From: a virus
Virus record (IMG/VR): IMGVR_UViG_3300025086_000336
Span: 1-20,173 of that record
Direction: 5' to 3' (one strand)
Length of the DNA: 20,173 nt
Shown in pieces: positions 16,492-20,173 of this stretch. Numbering within the stretch: the stretch's first letter is position 1; the number at the start of each line of letters is the position of its first letter. The position numbers and the translations under genes are program-made. The notes under the pieces were generated by a model. The model ran no database searches. It was not told the origin of the DNA and saw only the letters and a list, made by a program, of their open reading frames with translations.

Positions 16492-16524
16492 TTGAATTTA
16501 ATTTAAAAACAGTTAGTATATAAC
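16492..16524 (+). promoter_or_regulatory. Candidate promoter before the outer-membrane protein gene
   Basis: The gap before 16540 repeats the outer parts of the previous promoter candidate: TTGAATTTA (16492-16500) and TAGTATAT (16514-16521), which overlaps TATATA (16517-16522). The same two blocks lie at 16250-16258 and 16270-16277, with 13 nt between them here and 11 there. There is no Shine-Dalgarno before ATG 16540. Promoter activity is inferred from the shared blocks; AT-rich chance matches are possible. Confidence 0.4.
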
Positions 16525-16539
16525 TTTAATTTCTAAAAA

Positions 16540-16893
16540 ATGATCAAAAGAGTATTAACAATAGCTGCTGCTTCAGCACTATCAACACCTGCTTTTGCTG
16601 GTTTCTATCTGAACGTAGAAAACAATGGTTCTTATACAGGTAAAGACTTTACTGGATCGGGTACTGACTTACATCTTGGTTATGAGAATGGCAATGCTTT
16701 TGGTAGCTACTACGTTCAAGGTGGTGCTTACTTAAACAACCCAGATGGAGCAGATTCAGAAACAAACTTTTCTGGTAAAGTTGGTGGTTCTGTAGTTGCA
16801 TCAAAAAATATTGATGTATATGGTGAGTTTTCTGTTGTTACTGACGATACAAACAGCTACGGAACTAAGGTTGGTCTGAAGTATAAGTTCTAG
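16540..16893 (+). CDS. Secreted outer-membrane beta-barrel-like protein (porin-like, phage-encoded)
   Basis: A 117-residue protein with a clear signal peptide: MIKRVLTIAAASALSTPAFA, with likely cleavage after AFA at residue 20. The mature part of about 97 residues alternates polar and aromatic residues (FYLNVENNGSY, LHLGYENG, GSYYVQGGAYLN) and ends in VGLKYKF. A terminal Phe after alternating strands is the signal read by the outer-membrane assembly machinery. It is small for a barrel, perhaps 6-8 strands. I recall similar short secreted proteins in cyanophages annotated as porin- or outer-membrane-like. Its role is unknown; receptor masking (superinfection exclusion) or altered permeability are possibilities only. 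Confidence 0.75.
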   Translation: MIKRVLTIAAASALSTPAFAGFYLNVENNGSYTGKDFTGSGTDLHLGYENGNAFGSYYVQGGAYLNNPDGADSETNFSGKVGGSVVASKNIDVYGEFSVVTDDTNSYGTKVGLKYKF

Positions 16894-16952
16894 TCATCAT
16901 TCCTAGAGTTACATAGAGAGGAGCTAATGCCATAATTCCTACGAAGGTTATA

Positions 16953-17222
16953 ATGGTGACAGGCACTAACGCTTTAGCAAAGGCTTCTCTCATGTTTCAA
17001 AAAATTGCAAATGTTTTGAGTATTCTCTCATTTCTAATGGTAACTTCTGTTATCGGTGGAGGGTACTTTGGTTATAAGTATGTAACGTCAGAACAATTTC
17101 AAAACAAGATGATGAATAAAGTTTTAAAAGGAGTTGGAGGCATGATGCCTAAAGTCTTAGATAAAGGATTACCAAAGATGACAGGAGAATCCATGCCAAT
17201 TCCTAAGAACTTGGGTATCTAA
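16953..17222 (+). CDS. Single-pass membrane protein, cyanophage-type (unknown)
   Basis: An 89-residue protein with one long hydrophobic segment at about residues 20-46 (VLSILSFLMVTSVIGGGYFG, then YKYVTSEQFQNKM). The part after it is basic and amphipathic (NKVLKGVGGMMPKVLDKGLP). This architecture and the 'GGGYFGYxYVTSxxF' phrase match a small membrane protein I recall in cyanophages, where it precedes a CxxC zinc-ribbon gene as it does here. ATG 16953 has GAAGG seven nt upstream. An upstream AGAGGAG site leads instead to a two-codon frame at 16927. Its stop overlaps the next ATG as TAATG. Function unknown. Confidence 0.72.
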   Translation: MVTGTNALAKASLMFQKIANVLSILSFLMVTSVIGGGYFGYKYVTSEQFQNKMMNKVLKGVGGMMPKVLDKGLPKMTGESMPIPKNLGI

Positions 17223-17383
17223 TGAACTGTTATTGGTGCAAAACAGAATTAATCATAGGTGGTGACATTGATATTGAAGATGGAATGGTTGGTTATCCTG
17301 AGTTTTCGGTAATGACTAATTTATCTTGTCCTAAATGCCATGCAGAGGTAGAAGTTCTTAAGAAAAGAGATGCCTTCGATTGA
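17222..17383 (+). CDS. Short zinc-ribbon protein with two CxxC motifs
   Basis: A 53-residue protein, short enough to be missed by length filters. It starts NCYWCKTELIIGGDID and ends with NLSCPKCHAEVEVL. The cysteine pairs at 3/6 and 36/39 make a four-cysteine zinc ribbon with a 29-residue spacing. I recall a closely similar peptide, found next to a small membrane protein, in many cyanophages. It is tightly coupled: its ATG overlaps the preceding stop by 1 nt, and its last 14 nt overlap the next gene's start. That coupling and the intact cysteines argue that it is real. It may bind nucleic acid or a partner protein; no function is known to me. Confidence 0.8.
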   Translation: MNCYWCKTELIIGGDIDIEDGMVGYPEFSVMTNLSCPKCHAEVEVLKKRDAFD

Positions 17384-18008
17384 AATACCTGACATAACTA
17401 TTCGTGAGATTTATATTCCAGACGTTCCAGAAATATATAGTCCTCATTACATAACTATTACTGAACCACCTGATATAGATGTTGCTGGCTGTACATATCA
17501 GCATCGAGATATAAAAAATACAGGTAATCGTAATTTATTATTAGAAGATCCCAATGGTGTATATAGTACCTGTGATTTTCCTTTTCCTAGCTTTATCCCT
17601 CTCGATTATTCTCCTGATAATTTAGTAATTGTAGAAGAGCTTCCTGCCAGTAGTCCTAATCCTGATATGCCTGAGAGTAAACAGCCTGCTATACCAGATA
17701 TTCCAAAAGAAAAAAATATTGAACTACCTTTATGTCCTGGTAAATCTGATCAGCGTGTTGGGGATTTTCGTAACGAAAAACGAGTAGAGCGTGTTATTGG
17801 ACATAAAAGAGGAGAAGATGGTGTTGAGTGTATAACTCTCTATGAAAACGTCCCATTTAAAGATCAATACATTCCAGAAGTTTCTACTATTGTATCTACT
17901 GCTGTTATTGGCTTGGTTGCTGCCAGTACTCCACTTCTTCTTAATGTAGTAAAACCATTAGTAAAGCAGGTAGTGAAGAAACTGACCAAGAAGAAAGAAA
18001 AGAAGTAA
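17370..18008 (+). CDS. Proline-rich protein with C-terminal membrane anchor and lysine tail
   Basis: A 212-residue protein. Residues 1-60 are rich in Pro, Ile and Tyr (PSIEIPDITIREIYIPDVPE), followed by GCTYQHRDIKNTGNRNLLLE, a motif I recall from cyanophage proteins of unknown function. Residues 85-125 are a proline-rich linker (PASSPNPDMPESKQPAIPDI). Residues about 176-196 form a single hydrophobic segment, followed by a strongly basic tail (VKQVVKKLTKKKEKK). With no signal peptide, it is probably anchored by its C-terminus with the lysine tail in the cytoplasm. It overlaps the zinc-ribbon gene by 14 nt, and GAAAAGAG precedes the start. The three genes form one coupled unit. Confidence 0.72.
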   Translation: MPSIEIPDITIREIYIPDVPEIYSPHYITITEPPDIDVAGCTYQHRDIKNTGNRNLLLEDPNGVYSTCDFPFPSFIPLDYSPDNLVIVEELPASSPNPDMPESKQPAIPDIPKEKNIELPLCPGKSDQRVGDFRNEKRVERVIGHKRGEDGVECITLYENVPFKDQYIPEVSTIVSTAVIGLVAASTPLLLNVVKPLVKQVVKKLTKKKEKK

Positions 18009-18031
18009 CATTGTTACGGATTGAAAACATG

Positions 18032-18063
18032 ACGAGAGTGATAGCAGTCTCGTGTTATAGTAA
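18032..18063 (+). promoter_or_regulatory. Inverted repeat abutting a TATAGTAA box (candidate operator/promoter)
   Basis: ACGAGA (18032-18037) and TCTCGT (18048-18053) are perfect inverted arms 10 nt apart, ending 2 nt before TATAGTAA (18056-18063). If that box is a -10 element, the repeat covers the -35 and spacer region, a typical repressor site. A second pair, AGAGTG (18035-18040) and CACTCT (18083-18088), could form an alternative structure across the leader. Gene 18090 has no Shine-Dalgarno. Confidence 0.4.
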
Positions 18064-18089
18064 TAAGGAAATCAATAACTTTCACTCTT

Positions 18090-18401
18090 ATGAAACATAA
18101 ATTCCAAAACAGAACTGATCATGTTCTTGAAAAAGACGATTATTTCTTTGCTAATTTTGACCAGTTTGACAGCGAAATTAGTTTAGCTTTTCACTCTAGA
18201 AATGATGTCTCAAGCTACACAATGCCCCTTGATAAATTCATTAGCTCACTACAAACATCTATTGAAGATTTTGACAAAACTGAGTTAGAAGTGATGAAAA
18301 TGACTGCTGCTGTTTTATTTACAAAAATAAGATCAATAGAAAAAGCTAAAGCTAAAGTAGACCTTAAAGAAACTGAAGAAAAAATACCCGAAACTGTATG
18401 A
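18090..18401 (+). CDS. Unknown 103-residue protein, coupled to the ParB-like gene
   Basis: A soluble, helical-looking protein with many aromatic residues in the first half (DDYFFANFDQFDSEISLAFH), a middle ELEVMKMTAAVLFTKI helix, and a Lys/Glu-rich C-terminus (EKAKAKVDLKETEEKIPE). It has no signal peptide, no cysteine and no recognised motif. It has its own upstream promoter-like region with an inverted repeat, and it overlaps the following ParB-like gene by ATGA, which implies co-translation. A regulatory or accessory role next to a DNA-binding-like protein is possible but not supported by sequence. I do not recognise the family. Confidence 0.6.
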   Translation: MKHKFQNRTDHVLEKDDYFFANFDQFDSEISLAFHSRNDVSSYTMPLDKFISSLQTSIEDFDKTELEVMKMTAAVLFTKIRSIEKAKAKVDLKETEEKIPETV

Positions 18402-19354
18402 CTTCCGAAAAACAAAATACGTTAGCAAACTTATATCAAGGCATAGATTATTGCCTTGAGTTTGTTACTCCAGATAAAGCACAATTTTATCTAGAAAAAA
18501 ACTTTGAAAATAATCGCAAGATTAGTAGAAATAATCTTGAAGAATTAAAAAGAGAGATGAAAAACAGTCGTTTCATCTTGTCTGATTCTGCTATTTGTTT
18601 TGATACAGATGGCATCCTTGTTAATGGTCAACATAGATTACTTGCTGTTGTTCAAACAGGAATGACACAACCCTTCCTTGTTGTTAAAAATATGCCTAGT
18701 AAATCCAAACAAATAATGGATGTTGGTAAATCTAGATGTATGTCTGATCGTATTACCATTAGTGGTGTAAAGATTAGCAGAAGAGATTGTGCAACCATAA
18801 GACACGCTATGGCTAGTATTGGTCAAACTACTGGTACTGAACAATTTGCAAGGCCATGCCATGACGCTTTAGTTTCAGAAACTTATTTAAAACATAATCA
18901 GTTTCTATATCTTATGGGAAAAGTATGTCCTACCAATACCAGTAGAGTTAGATCATTTTTTCTTGGAGCAGCATTAAAAATTTATGCTGAGATGACTTAT
19001 AACAATCAGTCTGGAAAAAACAAAAAGTATGATCATTCAATGTCTCCAAAAGAAAGAGCATTACATTGGTTAAATATTGTCACTACTGGTATGGCAAGCC
19101 CTATTGATGGTATTGATAGGGATATTAAGCCATGTGATAGAGCAGCACAGATCATTTTTAAAAAGTCTTGTGATGCTGCCTTAAAAAGGTCTTATTGGAG
19201 TAGTGCTGATGCCTTTGCTCTTACTGTTAGAGCAGCCCATCATTTTATGCTTGGTTTAGATATTCAATATATAAGAACTCCAAAGGAAGATCCCTTTAGA
19301 GATTTTATTGAGTTACCTTCAACCAATCAAATACTAACCATGACATCAAATTGA
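18398..19354 (+). CDS. ParB/sulfiredoxin-fold-like protein with NGQHRLLA motif
   Basis: A 318-residue protein. The N-terminal 110 residues match the ParB-like (ParB/sulfiredoxin) fold: NRKISRNNLEELKREMKNSR (helix), SDSAICFDTDG, then the signature VNGQHRLLAVVQ (residues 75-86; His79 and Arg80 central) and a VVKNMP strand followed by 'IMDVGKSR'. In other proteins this fold binds nucleotide or DNA and can act as a nuclease or CTP-dependent clamp. The C-terminal 200 residues look helical and I do not recognise them. No helix-turn-helix is obvious. Cysteines are scattered without a metal pattern. It overlaps the preceding gene by ATGA, and a ribbon-helix-helix gene follows 30 nt later. Enzymatic activity is unknown. 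Confidence 0.75.
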   Translation: MTSEKQNTLANLYQGIDYCLEFVTPDKAQFYLEKNFENNRKISRNNLEELKREMKNSRFILSDSAICFDTDGILVNGQHRLLAVVQTGMTQPFLVVKNMPSKSKQIMDVGKSRCMSDRITISGVKISRRDCATIRHAMASIGQTTGTEQFARPCHDALVSETYLKHNQFLYLMGKVCPTNTSRVRSFFLGAALKIYAEMTYNNQSGKNKKYDHSMSPKERALHWLNIVTTGMASPIDGIDRDIKPCDRAAQIIFKKSCDAALKRSYWSSADAFALTVRAAHHFMLGLDIQYIRTPKEDPFRDFIELPSTNQILTMTSN

Positions 19355-19384
19355 TATTACAATGTTCTTAATTACTTTTTCAAA

Positions 19385-19633
19385 ATGAATGAAAATCTAC
19401 AGCGATTATCAGTTCAAATAACAAGCCATCAGTACAAATTATTAAAGCATTTTACTAAACCAGGTACTTCTATTTCTTCTATCGTAAGACATGCTCTTGA
19501 TGATTACTTTATTGAAGCTGACCAAGCTCTTCAAGAAAAAGCATTTGAAGCAGCACAATATGAAGAGTACGAAAAGTATATGCTTGAACAAAAAGAAGAA
19601 CCTGTAATGGCTGATGCTAGTGTCTTTTTATAG
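19385..19633 (+). CDS. Ribbon-helix-helix DNA-binding protein
   Basis: An 82-residue protein. Residues 6-43 form a ribbon-helix-helix (Arc/CopG-type) pattern: the LSVQI strand, a helix in SHQYKLLKHF, a turn at KPGTS, and the helix ISSIVRHALDDYF. Such proteins bind DNA as dimers of dimers and often repress their own promoter. The rest (about 44-82) is an acidic helix (EADQALQEKAFEAAQYEEYE), which could mediate oligomerisation. No toxin partner is visible nearby; the upstream partner is the ParB-like gene. There is no Shine-Dalgarno; TTGATA and AT-rich sequence precede the start. A terminator lies 38 nt beyond its stop. Candidate operators are the inverted repeats at 18032-18053 and in 19653-19792. 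Confidence 0.75.
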   Translation: MNENLQRLSVQITSHQYKLLKHFTKPGTSISSIVRHALDDYFIEADQALQEKAFEAAQYEEYEKYMLEQKEEPVMADASVFL

Positions 19634-19638
19634 ACATC

Positions 19639-19647
19639 TGATATAAT
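19639..19647 (+). promoter_or_regulatory. Extended -10 box TGATATAAT after the RHH gene
   Basis: TGATATAAT is a perfect extended -10 (TGnTATAAT) just 6 nt after the RHH stop. There is no convincing -35, but extended -10 promoters can do without one. A transcript from about 19654 would run through two hairpins and stop at the T-run at 19711, roughly 58 nt. It may equally be a chance AT-rich match ahead of the operon terminator. Confidence 0.4.
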
Positions 19648-19671
19648 AGGTCTAGGCTTGAAAGTTTGCCT

Positions 19672-19711
19672 AAGTAGATAAGTTGCTTTGGAAGGGGCTT
19701 ATCTACTTTTT
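19672..19711 (+). terminator. Rho-independent terminator of the rightward accessory operon
   Basis: AAGTAGATAAG (19672-19682) and CTTATCTACTT (19698-19708) are perfect 11-bp inverted arms around a 15-nt loop, followed by an uninterrupted T-run to 19711. This is a clear intrinsic terminator for the plus strand, 38 nt after the RHH gene. Its arms share a motif, GTAGATAAG, with the related hairpin at 19765-19792. Confidence 0.82.
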
Positions 19712-19717
19712 AATTTG

Positions 19718-19723
19718 TATAAT
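19718..19723 (+). promoter_or_regulatory. TATAAT box 2 in the convergent gap
   Basis: A perfect TATAAT lies 76 nt after the first box at 19642 and directly before the A-run and hairpin at 19730. It has TG immediately before it but no clear -35. It overlaps the T-run end of the minus-strand terminator, which by itself would favour AT-rich sequence here, so promoter activity is uncertain. Confidence 0.3.
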
Positions 19724-19758
19724 AAAAAAACCCTATTCAACATGGCGAAGGATAGGGT
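19724..19758 (-). terminator. Rho-independent terminator of the leftward gene
   Basis: Read on the minus strand, ACCCTAT (19758-19752) pairs with ATAGGGT (19736-19730), a 7-bp stem around a 15-nt loop that includes GCGAAGG on the plus strand. Seven T residues follow (plus-strand A run). The orientation fits the leftward gene ending at 19875. It faces the rightward terminator, so the two operons are insulated from each other. Confidence 0.75.
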
Positions 19759-19764
19759 GTCTAG

Positions 19765-19792
19765 GTAGGCAAGTTTACCCGTACTTGTCTAC
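19765..19792 (+). other. Hairpin related to the rightward terminator (GTAGGCAAGT stem)
   Basis: GTAGGCAAGT (19765-19774) and ACTTGTCTAC (19783-19792) form a 10-bp stem around an 8-nt loop, with one G·U pair in plus-strand RNA. The same core, GTAG-RY-AAG, occurs in the terminator stem at 19672-19708. Differences between the two hairpins keep pairing on the plus strand, whereas minus-strand RNA would have an A·C mismatch. No T-run follows, so this is probably not a terminator. Confidence 0.6.
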
Positions 19793-19805
19793 TGCAAATT
19801 TGATG

Positions 19806-19811
19806 TATAAT
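19806..19811 (+). promoter_or_regulatory. TATAAT box 3 in the convergent gap
   Basis: A perfect TATAAT with TG immediately upstream, and TTGTCT (19785-19790) 15 nt before it as a weak -35. A transcript starting near 19818 would begin in the TAAGCAA arm of the inverted-repeat region at 19818-19877 and run antisense into the leftward gene. Spacing from box 2 is 88 nt. Function is inferred. Confidence 0.35.
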
Positions 19812-19817
19812 AGATAT

Positions 19818-19877
19818 TAAGCAAGAGAACTCTTAACCAAAGCTAACACTCCCTAGTTAAGGGCGAGCTTTTGCTTA
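19818..19877. repeat. Nested inverted repeats at the 3' end of the leftward gene
   Basis: TAAGCAA (19818-19824) pairs with TTGCTTA (19871-19877), the latter containing the leftward stop codon. Inside are AAAGCT (19839-19844) with AGCTTT (19866-19871), and CCCT (19851-19854) with AGGG (19860-19863). CTTAAC (19832-19837) with GTTAAG (19856-19861) is a competing pairing. AAGAG-AA-CTCTT lies at 19823-19834. On the plus strand the AGCTTTT end resembles a weak terminator. Confidence 0.55.
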
Positions 19878-20173
19878 CTTTAATTTATGAGTATGTGGGA
19901 TAACTTGATTCGGTGGGATGCTAACTACAATATCTTCACAAGTAATAGCACTAGGAGTATTAGGCTTGAAGGTAACACCTAATCTCGCCTGAGCCGCACA
20001 TTGCTCAAGACGATAAAGGCTGATCTCCATTTTTGTTTTCTTAATCAATAACTTCTGAGCTTCTATATTTACTGCACTTGCTTCATGGCAAAGTTTTGGA
20101 GATTTTCCTAATGGAATATTTATCTGAGCAGAGATACCATAATTTAAATTAAAGTTTTCTTTTTCAAATCTGG
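19875..20173 (-). CDS. Partial leftward gene, cyanophage-type hypothetical protein (3' end)
   Basis: On the minus strand an open frame runs from the right edge (codon boundary at 20171) to a stop at 19877-19875, giving 98 visible residues with the start outside the window. It opens FNLNYGISAQINIPLG, then has a charged helical part (EAQKLLIKKTKMEISLYRLE) and ends RLGVTFKPNTPSAITCEDIV followed by VSIPPNQVIPHTHKLK. This layout (SAQxxIPLG, then a basic helix with a Leu/Arg run, Cys, and 'G(V/I)xFxPxxP...C.D(I/V)VV') matches a protein of unknown function that I recall in cyanophages. A minus-strand terminator lies about 120-150 nt downstream. Confidence 0.7.
   Translation of the reverse strand, partial: RFEKENFNLNYGISAQINIPLGKSPKLCHEASAVNIEAQKLLIKKTKMEISLYRLEQCAAQARLGVTFKPNTPSAITCEDIVVSIPPNQVIPHTHKLK

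Noticed and set aside
19818-19877. tRNA-like structure (7-bp closing stem)
   Set aside because: No T-loop GTTCRA, no anticodon arm of the right size, and the internal stems have the wrong geometry.
1-20173. Prophage signs (integrase, attachment sites, host genes at an edge)
   Set aside because: No integrase, repressor-lysogeny cassette, tRNA or flanking host gene is visible; lifestyle cannot be judged from this window.

Overview
The window is a visibly AT-rich piece of a tailed-phage genome. It carries a complete lambda/HK97-type long non-contractile (siphovirus-like) tail module, a string of tail-fibre genes and a block of small accessory genes. No bacterial housekeeping gene, integrase, rRNA or tRNA was seen. 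Several accessory proteins and fibre modules look, from memory, like proteins of phages that infect marine picocyanobacteria: the CxxC zinc-ribbon peptide, the one-helix membrane protein, the proline-rich membrane-anchored protein, the outer-membrane beta-barrel, and the YHDG and S74 fibre modules. Together with the AT richness, this suggests a siphovirus-like cyanophage of Prochlorococcus or Synechococcus. The host is an inference, not something the sequence proves.

Layout. Positions 1-9069 (+) follow the lambda tail order: end of an unidentified upstream gene, tail terminator (U-like), tail assembly chaperone G with a frameshifted T extension, tape measure (H), M, L, K (JAMM + NlpC/P60), I and J. 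Most junctions from the tape measure to J are 1- to 17-nt overlaps, which points to one translationally coupled operon. Positions 9092-16253 hold the fibre region: a collar-domain fibre, two small proteins, two fibres with related KR-rich N-termini (one ending in an S74 autoproteolytic chaperone), a YHDG-repeat fibre, a small beta-rich protein and a small acidic protein.

Positions 16254-19633 hold small accessory genes: a coiled-coil protein, a secreted beta-barrel, a coupled trio (membrane protein, zinc ribbon, proline-rich protein), an unknown protein, a ParB-fold-like protein and a ribbon-helix-helix regulator. Several of these start without a Shine-Dalgarno sequence, just downstream of promoter-like AT motifs that include a recurring TATAGTAA. 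Positions 19634-19874 separate the rightward genes from a leftward gene running off the right edge. This short stretch contains an intrinsic terminator for each direction, three TATAAT boxes and several hairpins, two of which are related to each other.

How it works together: the first half builds the tail tube and tip, the middle supplies the host-binding fibres and their folding domains, and the right part probably contains host-interaction and regulatory genes. Most notable are an apparent +1 (rather than the usual -1) frameshift in the G/T chaperone, an L protein lacking the expected C-terminal Fe-S domain, and the tandem TATAAT-plus-hairpin units in the convergent gap.
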